Below, piece by piece: positions 21,300 to 33,310 of a stretch of DNA of 64,000 nucleotides. The translations under genes were made by a program, and so were the position numbers. The stretch comes from Mauremys mutica (Eukaryota > Chordata > Testudines > Geoemydidae). The notes under the pieces are model-generated. The model saw only the letters and a list, made by a program, of their open reading frames with translations, made no database searches and was not told where the DNA came from. Where the stretch lies: positions 21,336,840 to 21,400,839 of the forward strand of contig NC_059077.1 of assembly GCF_020497125.1 (NCBI RefSeq), read 5' to 3'. Numbering within the stretch: position 1 is the stretch's first letter; each line of letters begins with the position of its first letter.

Positions 21300-21715
21300 A
21301 GCATTGGCAATAGCAAAATGTTTTACCAATATATGTTTGTTTTGCCAAATTGTTTTGGTTGGGGGGGGGAGACACCTAAAAAAATTTAAAAAAAATAATA
21401 AACAAAATCCAAGACGACCAAAATGTGTTGAAACAAAACTTTTCATTTCAAACTTTCCTTTAATTTTATTAAAAATCAAAACTACTTTAAAATGGTCAGA
21501 AATGAAACAAAAATTTCAATTTTGTATTAAAAAAACAAAACAACACACACACACACAGAAAAACTCCCCCGAACATTTCATTCAACCCCAGATTTTTTTT
21601 TGATTTTTTTTTTTTTTTTAACTTTTTTGCTCAAATTTTTTTTGAAAAAATGTTATCATTTCAACCCGAAACAATTATTTTCTGATTTTTTGGACAGCTT
21701 ATTTGTACAGCACTA
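21300..21715. repeat. AT-rich repeat, MITE-like
   Basis: Dense A and T runs with AAAATTTT-like motifs, a GGGGGGGGG tract at about 21361-21369 and an ACACAC run at about 21544-21556. The composition resembles the elements at 15.0 and 29.8 kb. No clean ends are visible. Confidence 0.4.
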
Positions 21716-23463
21716 TTCATCAGGAATGTTTGGGCATCTGGAGTAGGGCTGGCTTCCAATGTTTGAAAGCTAGGCTCTTAGTAGTAAAATCTTTTGAGAC
21801 AGAAAGTAGATATTTCTTTTTCTTTCTTTTTTTTTTTAAATTGAGACAGAATTTTTCCCATCCCTTTCTCACTCCAGCCCCAAATTGTCATGAATTTAAA
21901 TCTCTGCTCTCCTTTGGACTATACTCTGATTAGAAGTAGATTCTGCCCTCTGATGTTCATTTTCCAATTAAGTTCAATGGATCACCACATGCAGAATTTC
22001 ATCTTTAGTTTACTTGGCCCTTCATGTAGACAATCTGACCTTTCATGGATAGAACACCAGCATTTGGTCCTTTATGTCTTTCAACCAAGATTCGTGAATT
22101 TGGGTATCCAATTTGCTACACCTTGAAGTGGCCTGGATTTCAGTAAGGGTCCAGCACCCACCCTCTAAAAATCAGGCCCATTTAAATGACACAAAGAAGG
22201 TGCTCAAAAATCAAGGCAGCCAAAATTACTAGTCACCTTTGAAAATCCTGGCCACACTGAAATGACACAAGACACCTTTTACAGAACACCTAATTTGAAA
22301 TGCATTACAGCCTTCCCTCGGACACACTCAATTTACTAAATCTTTTGAGCAGACACAACAACATCATGTGAAACATAATATCCATTTATGAGTTTTTCCT
22401 GATATGCCTGTACTATATTTTAGTTAGTAAGCCAACTCTGCTTTTAGATTTACAAAGATTAAATTGCAGGATAATTTCTTCTCTCTCTCTCTCTCTCTCT
22501 TTCATATACTTCTGGGGTTAAGTCAAAAGGTCTCAGCTGTGGTTCTTATGTCAGCTAGCTTCTGCTTAACCTTGGAAAGGTCCTGAGGTACTCAACTGCG
22601 CAGTGCAAAATATGGGGCTAGACTGTTGTAAAGACACACACAGACCCAAGAAGCCCAGTGCCTCTGACAGTGATAGGAGGACTTTGGGCCACAATAGCCC
22701 TGCAACACCCTCTTATATTTTACACTCTCCTTTCCCCTTGCACCCTTCTCCTGGCTGGTGTGGACAGGAGAGGGAAATAGGGCTATACCCCTACCCCTCA
22801 CCACCCACTTTTGGAGTCTAGTACCTGGGTAAGTGTTTGACTTGTGCCGTTCTTGCATGCAAGTACTGTGATCATGACGAGCACCTAGGCACTTTGCCCA
22901 GCCACCTCTACATCATGTGTAGACTGTATTTATACAGTCTGACCTACCCCCTTCCTGTAGTTTCAAATTCTGAGCAACAAAAATTACAGTATGATGATAA
23001 AGTTCAGCTCACACCTTCTCCTCAAGACTGGCGGTTCCTCCCTCAGACTACTCAGCCCACAGCCTAGACCGTCTCTCTAGAAAGCCAGTAGAATCCCCTC
23101 ATCCCTTTCTCAGCAGAATCAACACCCCCACAGGGTGAGGTTTTTCAGGCAAACCCTGCCAGCCTGTTACGTGCCCCAACCCAGGAACATACGGGGAGCT
23201 TTCCTTCCCCACCTTGTGCAGCCACAATCAGGCCTTCAGTGATCTCCTAATTTTAATCCTGAAGATTTCTATAGATACCTTGGTGGGATACTTTATCTTT
23301 AACAGGTAACAACTGCTGGGTATCATCATTTACACAGGGTTCAATCCTTACTCAATAGGAGTTTTGCCTGACTAAAGGCTGTGCTAGGACTTCAGGATGC
23401 ACCCATACATTGCAAAACAGTCATGTGGTGATGAGAAATAAGCCTAGGCAATAACAAAGGATC
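21716..23463. other. No recognisable gene
   Basis: Non-coding sequence. A block near 22130-22260 (TCAGTAAGGGTCC, AAATCAGGCCCA, AAAATCCTGGCCAC) looks like a small palindromic MITE common in sauropsids. The rest is unassigned. Confidence 0.4.
22479..22502. repeat. (CT)n microsatellite
   Basis: An uninterrupted CT run of about 12 units. Confidence 0.95.
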
Positions 23464-24199
23464 TGTTGGACTCCCGAGTGAGTCACCCCCCCTTCCTTTG
23501 GTCAGTTTGGGACTGCCATAGGGTAATGTTCACCTGACTCTAAGGGGCGGCAGCAAAGCCAAGAGAGAAGAAAGAACATGATAAAAGGGAGAGACATTTG
23601 CCATGTTCTTCCTCTCTCTTCCACCTCCAGCTACAGACACCACACCAAGCGACTGAAGCGCTGATCAAAGTGGGAGCCTGGCTGAAGGGCAACCAGCCAG
23701 CCTGTGGTGAGAAGCATCTAAGCTTGTAAGGGCACTGAAAGTGTTTTGCTTTTATTTCATTTGACCAAATCCAACTTGTTATGCTTTGACTTATAATCAC
23801 TTAAAATCTACCTTTATGGTTAATAAATCTGTTTGTTTATTCGAGCTGAAGCAGTGTGTTTGGTTTGAAGTGTGTCAGAGACTCCAGTTGGGATAACAAG
23901 CCTGTTACATATCAATTTCTTTGTTAAATTGATGAACTCATATAAGCTTACAGTGTTCAGTGGGCATAACCAGACACTGCAAGACGGAGGTTCCTAGGGT
24001 TATGTCTGGGACCGGAGATATTGGCTAGTGTCATTCGGTTGCACAATCCAAGCAGCTTACATGCCAGAGGCTGTGTGTGAACAGCCCAGGAGTGGGTGCG
24101 GGGTTCTCACAGCAGAGCAGGGTAAGGTTGGCTCCCAGACTCAAGGATTGGAGTGACCTAGCAAATCACCGGTCCAGATAACACCAGGGGAATGTCACA
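23464..24199 (+). mobile_element. Probable LTR, related to the one at 1-960
   Basis: The segment starts TGTTGGACTCCC and ends AATGTCACA, fitting a TG...CA LTR. AATAAA at about 23822 lies in GGTTAATAAATCTGTTTG, preceded by ATAATCACTTAAAATCTACC, the block shared with the 1-960 segment. A target duplication is not clear, so the ends are approximate. No coding sequence is present. Confidence 0.5.
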
Positions 24200-25194
24200 A
24201 TATCCTTGTGTGTTTTTTTTCAACCTTTATACATCAAACTTTGTTTTAATTTACTGCATGCTTAAAGAGGCTGTTATGACATCCTATAACAAATTGTCTT
24301 CAAATAAAGTAGTAAACATTCTTTACTCCTAAACGATATATACCATATGTTGGCCTAGCCATGCATTTCTTGTGGCCAGCTAAGTATTTATAGAAGTTAT
24401 TCTCAATTTCATACTATAGGATAACAAACAAACCTTTGGTGGGGGTAATTTATAACAATGTGTCACTGGCTAGTTTAATTTCAAAACACTTAAACTTTTG
24501 TAATTTTAAATAGGGCCCAATTTTGTTGGACATTTCCCTGCTTTTTTAATGATTTATTGCTGATACCATCTCACAGCTGTACAAAGAAACATTTTGCATC
24601 CAAAAATAGTAGCAAAATAGCTAAGTTGTCATAGGAATTCTGGTTACGTTTATACCTAGTTCACCTTTTGACTTCCAGACCTGAATAAGCAAAGGGGAGC
24701 TAGAAGCATGAGTCACAAGATAGATTAGTCAGACCCGTAACCAGGAAGAGAAAACTGAGCTGGAGGAGTGGGGTCCAGAAGGGGACCCAGGACCCCCAAA
24801 AGGCACTGACTAAAACCCAAAGAATGTTCCAGCGTGGTGAGGACTTTAAGTGAGGGAACTGCGTACAAGTGTTTATTATTTTGCCTAGATTTGTGTATCT
24901 CATGTGATTTGTCTATAAGGAAAGTGTGATTGGTTTAGAAATTCCTCAGCAAAGTCTGTGCATTGCTGGCTTCAACTATCATATGTCCCTGAAAGGTTAA
25001 ACCATAAACAGAGTACTCCCGGGGGTGAAGGTCTGGGGACTGAGTGCTTGAGGAGTCAGGACTGGCCTTGTGGGCTGAGGGCACTACAAGTGGTACCAGA
25101 GACACAGTTCTATGCCCAGGAATTGTGTCGCCAATACCTGTGACTGGACCCTGGAGCATTTAGAAGCACATGGCTCCAGCACATGGCTCCAAAC
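24200..25194. other. No recognisable feature
   Basis: AT-rich non-coding sequence. Small ORFs show no domains. Confidence 0.45.
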
Positions 25195-25895
25195 CAGTGC
25201 CGAGAGAATTTTTTCAGATAAATAGTTTATTCACCAAAAAAATGCAGTTTCCGTCATGCTGAATCTATTACTGAATTTGACCCAATTAGTTTTGACCAGT
25301 TTCAGAAAAGTAAAAAAAGAGAGAGTACGGACATGAGATGGCAAGTGCCCTGGCCACAGGGCAAAAGGTTGATATGTAGAAGACACACATTTGAATTCCC
25401 ACCCTGAAGCAGGGAGTTGAACTCAGGTCCCCTATCTGTCCGGTGAGTGCCCTAACCATCAAGCTTTTCGCTAGTCTGCTCTCAGCTTCTCCTATTGAAA
25501 CTGTTTAATTTTTATACATATTTAACTATTCACTGGGCCCCCAGCCTGCTGATGAAGGCACTCACTGGGGAGGAAGAAGATGTGCAGTCAAATCCCCCCT
25601 CTAAGTCAGTCAGAGAAAACATATGAATCCACAGTTCCTACTGACCAGGAAAGTCCCTTAATCACCAGACTAGAGTGTCATTCTCACTCCTTCTAGTTGG
25701 CCCAGTGCATATTTAGGTATTTATACAAAGGGGAGCTTCAATGAGAGAGAATGAGAGCAGCCCACCCCGGAACAGCCTATAGCTTGGTGGTTAGGCTGAT
25801 CATGGGTGGGGCAGAGGTGGGACAAGACCCTCCTCCAGAGTAGGGATTCAAACCTAGGTCTCCCACATCCCAAGCAAGTGCCCACTAGGCCAGAT

Positions 25896-25932
<37 letters not shown>

Positions 25933-26309
25933 TGACGCTGACTACAACGGAATGGACTTTTCTGATCTGTTGACAAATTCTGAATGTTTTTAAAACTGAT
26001 CCAAATATTTTTTTTTCTGATTTTTCAGTTTGCTCTCCACAGCGGCATAGCTAGGAATGGAAATTTGGGTGCGCTCCAACTTATGGTGGATGGGCAACGG
26101 CCAAAACCTGAGTACCCACCTTCAAGATGCATGGCTTAATAAAATAAATAAATCAATAATAAGCCTGTTTGTTAATAAATATACTTAAACTTGGCATTCA
26201 CACAGGCTCAGATTTGAGTGGGAGCTAAGGCCCATGCAGGCCCACCCATGGCTATGGCCCTGGCTGTCTGAACAAAAACAAACAAAAAAATCATTCACCC
26301 AACTCTAGT
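25195..26309. repeat. Composite repeat with tRNA-like SINE pieces
   Basis: An antisense tRNA-like head lies at about 25400-25465 (on the minus strand TGGTTAGGGCACTCACC, an A-box-like block, then GAGTTCAACTCC, a B-box-like block). Further tRNA-like pieces lie at about 25545-25600 and 25780-25893. The right edge, about 25940-26309, ends TCACCCAACTCTAGTC as in the AT-rich MITE at 15 kb. I cannot resolve the order of insertion. Confidence 0.4.
25897..25926. repeat. (CA)n microsatellite
   Basis: An uninterrupted ACACAC run of about 15 units. Confidence 0.95.
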
Positions 26310-26841
26310 CCAAACACCACCCCCTTTGGTGAGTGTCCAGCCGGGGGGCTGTACCAGGTCTGTGACACTCACATAACACTTTTAATCAAACAAACCAAAC
26401 CACCCTGTGGTTCAACTAATACATTAGAACAGTAGCTGGAGCAAAATTCATGCATATGCAGAAAGACAGCTGTCCCAGTGCGGCACCATTGTGGCACAGG
26501 CTCTGGGTCGTGGAACACAGTGAGAGGATTTTAACACATATACTCTCCGAGCAGGCCACTCCAAACCTCACACTGCTTACTCTTGTTCCTGGGAGTAATA
26601 ACCTGCTGGAGGACTCTCCATGGGACTGTGCTCAAGTCAGAGTACTGGTCTGTATCAAAACTGATTTTGCAGTAGTAACAATTCCCAGGATGGGTCATCA
26701 GGAATGGGGACTTAACCTGGGACCTCTGGATCTTAAAGCATGAGCTGCTACTGCCTGACCCACTTCTGTTAGACAAGACTGAAGCAGGTTTATCAACCTC
26801 TGTCTGCAGCTCAACCATCACTAGGAGGGGACGGAAGTCCA

Positions 26842-27202
26842 GATCCACAAAGGAACTTAGGCACATAAAACCCAGATTTAGGTGCTTAAGTGCTAGTTTC
26901 TGGCAATCCACAAAACCCCTGCTCAGATGCCACCTAACCATGTTGACACCTAAAGTCACTTGGTGCCTAAATTTTCACTGTAGAATCTCCATTGGCACCC
27001 TAAGTTTCTGCCTCTCTGGGCCTGGATAATGCTGCCTAAAGCAGACCTCCAGCTGCCTACCTCACACCTGAACTCCAGCGCAATCCTCAAACCAGCAAGA
27101 GGTAGGCAGGGCAAGGCCTATCTTGACTGTGGGGCCCAATCCAGTTGGCATGTCTGGGCACACCCAACTCCACACACAATGCTTAAGTCCTTTTGTGGAT
27201 CC
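26842..27202. mobile_element. MITE with GATCCACAAAGGNACTTAGGC ends
   Basis: The left end GATCCACAAAGGAACTTAGG is mirrored on the right by GCTTAAGTCCTTTTGTGGAT, an inverted repeat of about 20 bp with few mismatches. The interior is non-coding with internal GGTGCTTAAGTGC/GGCACC motifs. No target duplication is obvious and the superfamily is unknown. Confidence 0.6.
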
Positions 27203-29225
27203 AGGTGAGAGTGCCACACTGTATGGATGTGAGTTTCACAAGATTGTGCAAACCCGTTTTTACACACTCAGCTTGGGGCTTTAGTTTGGCCTGTACAAAA
27301 TAATCTTCCGACACAAGCCCACCAGCGATGCATATGTTGTGCCCTCTGTTCAGTACTGGCCTGTTGTGACCACTTCTTATTTTCCTCTTGCTCTTCCCTG
27401 AAATTTTCTCTTGGACTTGTGTATTTTTTTGGTTTTGTTGTTTACTGGTGACCACAACAAATAAATAAAATGTGCTCAAACAGTAAAGTACTTCTCAGTG
27501 TAAGTGTGGCAGAATAAGGCCTTATATTTGCAAACAGATTGTCCTGTGTACACCTCCCATTACCACTCACGCCGACCACCTTCCCATCCGCTTACAATCA
27601 GTGGGGCAGCTACTGCAATTGATTACATGGAAAAATAGGATTGTGGATATGTGAATACGTAATGGGATTTGACAGCTAGAAACAAGGAGAGTCAGCATCA
27701 TGTAACCAGGCAGATCTCCAGAGACCATATGTCAGAGAACCTCTACTTCTGGGGTTGTTCATTTGAGTTAAACAAGTGCATTATGCCGAGGGAATTTCAT
27801 TTGCTTTGGACATGGTATGTTAAAGATTTATGTTAAAATGTGCAAGAGATTATTTTTCTTTCTTCTTTTATTTATTTTTTGTTGCCTGGAATACTCTTTG
27901 GGAATTCTGAAACTAAAAATTAATTGGAAAAAAATGGTATGATTGTAGCCAAATAAATTTGGGCATATGCTGTTAAACAATGAACTTAGATGTGTACAGA
28001 TTACATATCCATTTAGTCGAAAGTGCAGGATTATTATTAGACCTTCAGATTGCATGCATCCCAATTTAAAGATTATAATCTAAAATGTTTGGAAAGGTTT
28101 GTGCAGTCTGGTTTACTCTGATCTGATAAAGTAAATGGCTGATCTTTTTCTTGAGCATCATCCTGTATAATATACCTACACATATACAGGAAATAAAGGA
28201 ATTGCATTCCTCTTAGGCTAATGCTCCTTATATCTCAAAACTTTGCTTGGGAAAATGCAAAAAAAATAGAAATAAGAAAGGTGACTTCATTTTGAACAGA
28301 GAAAAGTATGAGTTGCCAGGAAGAGAAGAGCTCGTCTCTGTTTAGCTGGAGGTGGGTCATAGGGCAACAGGTGGAATGAAAAGCCTCAAGCAGAAAAACC
28401 TTTATGTCATGCTTCTTTAGAGTTTCTTCAGGCAGGTTTAAATCATGGACCGTGTCACACAGTGTTGGCCTTTGACTCACACTAACTTCTGTCCTGGGGC
28501 ACTTTACCACACAGGCTTTTGAGATTTTAGGCCTATAAAGCTCTACAATATGTGCTCAGTTGAAAGTATTACAACAGAACAACTTCACTGCAGGACAGGG
28601 TTACAAAGGTTGAATCTAAATCCCGATTACCCAGAGTCTGAACACTTCACAAGCTTTTCCCTAACGAATCAAGATATACAATTTTACAGCGCAGCATACA
28701 GTAGGCTACATCAGAACAGTCTTATCACAAAAGATATTTAATTGAAATGAGACACTTGGACTAATTAGGCTTTTTAATAGGCTAATTATGGATCATACGA
28801 CTTACTGGGAAGCAAAATGTAGCTCAGATTTATTTAATCTTTTATGATTAAATCTCTTATATATTCTAAACTTTCGAATTAAGCCCTCGGCTCCAGAGCT
28901 CAAATTAAACCATTTAAGTGGAGTAGAGTTACACTTTGATGGGTCTCCTTACACTCCCTAACATCTGATAAAAGCCTTTGGAGTAAACAGTGCCTCTAAA
29001 TTACAAGCCAGGAAGACGCCAAATTTGCACAAGGTGTTCTGCACAATAAACACTGTCTTACTACTACTATGATTACCTCTCTTTGTGGAGCTGTGAGATG
29101 TTTCGGTGCATTAAATAGTTGATTATTTATAGGTCCGAAGGAAATTCTCACTTTTCAGATGGACTCAGATGCTTAACTTTCAAAAGGGGTAAATCTCTCA
29201 CTTCTACCCCCCCCTCCACCCCCCC
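27203..29225. other. No recognisable feature
   Basis: AT-rich non-coding sequence without a recognised family or domain on either strand. Confidence 0.45.
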
Positions 29226-29274
29226 TTTTATTTATTTATTTATTTATTTTGTGTGTGCGTGCGTGCGCGCGCGC
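29226..29274. repeat. (TTTA)n followed by alternating GT/GC tract
   Basis: About six TTTA units are followed by about 24 bp of alternating purine-pyrimidine (GTGTGTGCGTGCGTGCGCGC and on), a potential Z-DNA-forming tract. Confidence 0.9.
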
Positions 29275-29345
29275 TTTTGGTCGTTACTGCTTTCTCTCCT
29301 TGCAGGCATTAGCAGCAGGACAGTTAGCAGCCACTCTGTTCCCCT

Positions 29346-29469
29346 CTAGGGTGACCAGATGTCCCAATTTTATAGGCACAGTCCCGATTTTTGGGTCTTT
29401 TTCTTATATAGGCTCCTATTACCCCCCACCCCTGTCCTGATTTTTCACACTTGCTGTCTGGTCACCCTA
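29346..29469. mobile_element. Short hAT MITE, 124 bp
   Basis: The ends are TAGGGTGACCAGATGTCCC and the complement GTCTGGTCACCCTA. A perfect 8-bp duplication GTTCCCCT lies at 29338-29345 and 29470-29477. The termini are shared with the longer elements at 17.6 and 45.6 kb, but the interior differs. Confidence 0.92.
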
Positions 29470-29477
29470 GTTCCCCT

Positions 29478-30750
29478 CCCATATACACAGTGTTGTGTGA
29501 CACTTCTAGGAAGTGCTAGGAGGGTGATGGATAGTAACAGCGAAGACTGTTGCTAGGGAAGAGTTCCCCTCTCAAAAAGGATACTAGGACATCAGATAAA
29601 ATAAGTGTAACTTCATCCCAATTCAGTGTTACACTCCAACCTTAAATTCGGGGTGTGGGCTGCAGCGTGGGGACACTACTTCCAACTATATGTGATACAT
29701 TCCAGGAGAGGATTCCAAAGCAGTATTATGATGCTATTGAGTAACCAGCAGAGCGCTGAGGTGCATTTTCATAGTCCCCGTAAGTAAATGAGCTTAAAGC
29801 TGAGCAAATAACTGAGTTTTTGTTTCAGTGCACTGAAAAATCTGAACAAAATTCAATTTGTTTCAACCTGAAACTGAATTTGTTTTCGGTTTTTCTCACC
29901 AAATGAAAAATTGAAAACAAGTGTGTTCAGGTCAATTTGAATCAATATTTTCTAAATGAACCATTTTGCCTAAAAAAAAAAAAAAGTTAAAGTACATTCT
30001 TAGCCCTCACTGTTGAGCAGGAAAACCTGAAACGTCAGCCAAATGTACCCCAAAGACTGAAAAAACAAAAGGCACATGAAAAGCACCCTCTTTTTTATTT
30101 TAAAATCTCATTATTTACTGCGGGCCTGACTCATGATTTTTGAGTGCTTGGGCCTGCAGTACTGAACAGTGAGGGTGGATACTACACCTGTCTAAGCATG
30201 GAGGACTTGCAACATTTTCTTCATTGAGTGAACATGAAGAACAAACTAATTAAAGAAACCATAAAGGTTCTTTGGGGTTACACCATGAACAACCAATAAT
30301 TAAACACCCACTGTCTCCACTCCTATGTAACCTAAAGCCTCTAGAATAAGTCGTGTGACTGCACTGACCTCCTCTACTACAAATAGGTTTTCTCTTCCTG
30401 CAGTTCTGCACTAGCAGCACTATTTCTCATCTCTCTTTGACTCCTTTACCCACTAGCTACTTTTGACTCTTAAAATCCTCCCCCAGTCCTAACCCGGGTT
30501 CCCTTTCCATACAAGATTTCCCTGAGTTTTTCAGGGAAAAGAACAAGGAATACCACAACTCCCATCTTATCTCCTGTTCTTCATCAACACTCCATCCCAA
30601 CATAGCATCCCCCTTTGTTACTGATGCATAGGTTCGTTTATCTCTAACCCTGCAACCAGCCCCTTGGCTCATCTCTTTCCAGCTACTAATTCCTCCATTC
30701 TCATCCTTCCTTCTCATTCTCTTCTGGCCAGTTCCCCTCAAAGTACAAGC
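29478..30750. other. Mostly unassigned; AT-rich MITE-like block at 29795-29990
   Basis: The block GAGCAAATAACTGAGTTTTT to about 29990 resembles the AT-rich elements at 15.0 and 21.3 kb. The pyrimidine-rich stretch from 30390 may belong to the L2-like LINE described next, but shows no frame. Confidence 0.35.
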
Positions 30751-30879
30751 ATTCTTGTATCTCCCTCATCCTCAGAAACTCTACCCTAGATCCTACCTGA
30801 CTTCCCGACCACCCTGCCATCTCCATCTTCCTTTCACCTCAGAACACAAACTCCCTATTTACAACCATTCCTGTTCTCC

Positions 30880-31010
30880 AACACCACACTGGAGATCCTC
30901 CAGCCTGCCTTCCACCCTTTCATTCTGCCAAAACTGCTCTCATCAAGGTCACAAATGACTTCTTCCTACCTAAATCTCAGGGTCTCTACTACATCTTCCT
31001 CCATAGTTGC
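30880..31010 (+). pseudogene. L2-clade-like LINE RT remnant
   Basis: In one plus frame about 28 codons at 30921-31004 read HSAKTALIKVTNDFFLPKSQ and on to GLYYIFLH. This resembles the H-S-T-E-T-A-L-x-K-V-T-N-D-L-L block of L2/Rex1-type RTs, which precedes the catalytic L-D-L-S-A-A-F-D motif. The following motif is not preserved. Upstream, shorter pieces in other frames may belong to the same old insertion. Confidence 0.45.
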
Positions 31011-32939
31011 GTCATTTGAGGCTACATCACTGTCCTCAACCTAAAAGCCAAATTCTACTGGGAACTATGGGTTCTCACTCAATTGAGTGACATATATCAA
31101 CATGTTGGTGGCCTCAGTCTTGTTCTTAATGGGGGAGATGGTGTTCATGGCAGCCACAGAAGTACATCCACAGGACTTCAATTTTATTTATTTATGAGAG
31201 TTGTGGATGCTCTACAAAATATTGATGTGCCTAAATATGATTTTTGCCAAATAACTTTAAGCACCAAATTTGAATACCTTGGCTCTAGTTCCTGCTTACA
31301 CAACAGCATTTCTCAATCATATTCTTCCCAGATGCCTGTGAAAACACCTTTTTTTCAAACTTCCTCCTTTAAGAAACAGGAGTGTTGGAGATTACAAGGA
31401 TGCAATTTCACCATAAGTGAAAATTAAATGTATGCAATTCCTGCAGAGAAAAAAGTGTTTTGCTTTAAACATAAAGTTACTGAAAGATAGAATTATGCTA
31501 CAGTTTTCACTTTTGGTTTATATATGAATCTCTGGTAAATGGACAATCAAAACTAAATACTGGCTCAGTTTACTTGGGCACGGTAGTTGGAACTCAAGTA
31601 TTAAATTAGCCACATGCTTAAGTATCTACCTGAATTGTAGTATCTACTCTTTCAATATCATTTAACAGAGAACAACTGAATTCAAGACAGACTTGACTAG
31701 AGATAGAACAAAAAGCTATGACTCCTGTAGCAATGTAGAGGTTGTATTTCTCATTGTACGTGCCATTTTCCTCAGTATTGGTAACATTAAAGGGCAAGCA
31801 TTTTTTTTAAAAAACAACCTGAATTTGCATTAGAATTACTGCCCAAGAGATCATTATAAACTTTCTATGATTTGCCTGCAGTATGAGAATTAGTAGATTG
31901 TCTAATGGACATAATCTTATCCAAAAGTAATGGGGCTAACCCGTCACAAAAATAATCAAAATTAAAATAAATAGTACATTTGACAGGAGAACTAAGAATT
32001 TATTTGTAGACTCAGCTAATTGCCTGGAATTACAATTTTGACCTTTAACCACATCTACCTATTTCTTTAAATGCTTATTTTGAGTCACCAAGTGCTGAGA
32101 CGGTTCCTATTATAAAAATACATGATTTAATATCAAATGTTTTCATGTTCTCCTATGTCAACAGAGCAGGTAAAGACCCAGGACTAGAAAGACCTATGTT
32201 GGGATGGGCAAAGAGCAACCAACAGATTGCTGGAATATGGCCCATGGATGCCAGTATGAACTGGTGGTGTGAGCTTTGCTGGACTGGAGCTGCTGGACTT
32301 GGTGCCTGTTTTGACCACCACCAAGTATAAATGGATTCAGGAGTGAGGCTGTAGGCAGATGGAGACCACCTGAAGAAGAGGAGTTCTGAACTCTACAAGC
32401 CAGACAATTAATAACTGGGACTATGAGGCTGGTCATAGTCTGGATACACACTTTGGGTTTTGCTAATTTTTCATCTCATGTAAGTATATGGCTATTATGT
32501 TTTTTTCCAGTGAAAAGGTATTTGTGGTTTCACATTCCTGAGGACTCTTGAGTGCTTGTGAGTGGAGAAGAACCACCCGTAAAGGTGCACGGGGGATTAA
32601 AATTTTAAGTATCTAAAACCAGGGAGTGAATAAGATTTGAGCTGGGGGTTCCGAGACAATAATTTTATTTATTTTTAAAAGGTATCCCTGGACAGCATTG
32701 AATCCAGCCTTTACTATGGCTAATGAGACATGGCACAACGTTTACAATCACACCATGATGTTATGAAAACTATACCATGATTGCTTGCATGGAAAAATAG
32801 CATTAAAATACATAATATAGTTTTAGCTGTCTTTTAATGAAATGTAGCAGGAGGAAACAAGGAGAGAAGGCACCTGTGACCAGTCTGCTCTTTGCAGAAC
32901 ACCACTGAGATTTCATACTGTCTCTAGTTTACTGTCCTA
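31011..32939. other. No recognisable feature
   Basis: AT-rich non-coding DNA; no repeat family or gene recognised. The ORF at about 31083-31427 has no domain. Confidence 0.45.
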
Positions 32940-33310
32940 ACCCAGACAGTAGCAAGTACCAAATGCTTCAGAGGAGGTCCAGAAACCCAGTAATGAACAA
33001 CCTGGGAACAACTTGCCTATGGGTTAAGCTTCTTTCTAACCCCCTCAGTTAGTGGGTGCCTATGACTTGAAACACCAGGGTTTGTATCCTAAAGTCATTG
33101 TAGATGCTCTCAGCATCCATCTAGAGGTCCAGCCTTTTTTCTGAATTCTACTAAGCTCTTTGCCTCGATGATACCTTGTAGCAATGAGTTCCATCATTGA
33201 ATTATGCATTGTATAAAGCGGTATTGCCTTTTTATCGGATTTTAAATGGTTGCCTGCAGGTTCATTGAATGTCCCCATTGTTCTCATCAGTAAGTCCATA
33301 GTTTGGACCA
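32940..33310 (-). mobile_element. Old CR1/L3-like LINE 3' end, antisense
   Basis: The block CTTTCTAACCCCCTCAGTTA, then CACCAGGGTTTGTATCC, then CTAAGCTCTTTGCCTC, GCAATGAGTTCCAT and TTGCCTTTTTATCGGATTTT has the order of an L3/CR1 C-terminus and 3' UTR in antisense. Divergence is high, so it is older than the copies at 35.1 and 57.9 kb. Confidence 0.65.

Noticed and set aside
26531..26959. 142-codon minus-strand ORF
   Set aside because: No recognisable domain, and it runs into the inverted repeat of a MITE at 26842; length alone is not evidence.
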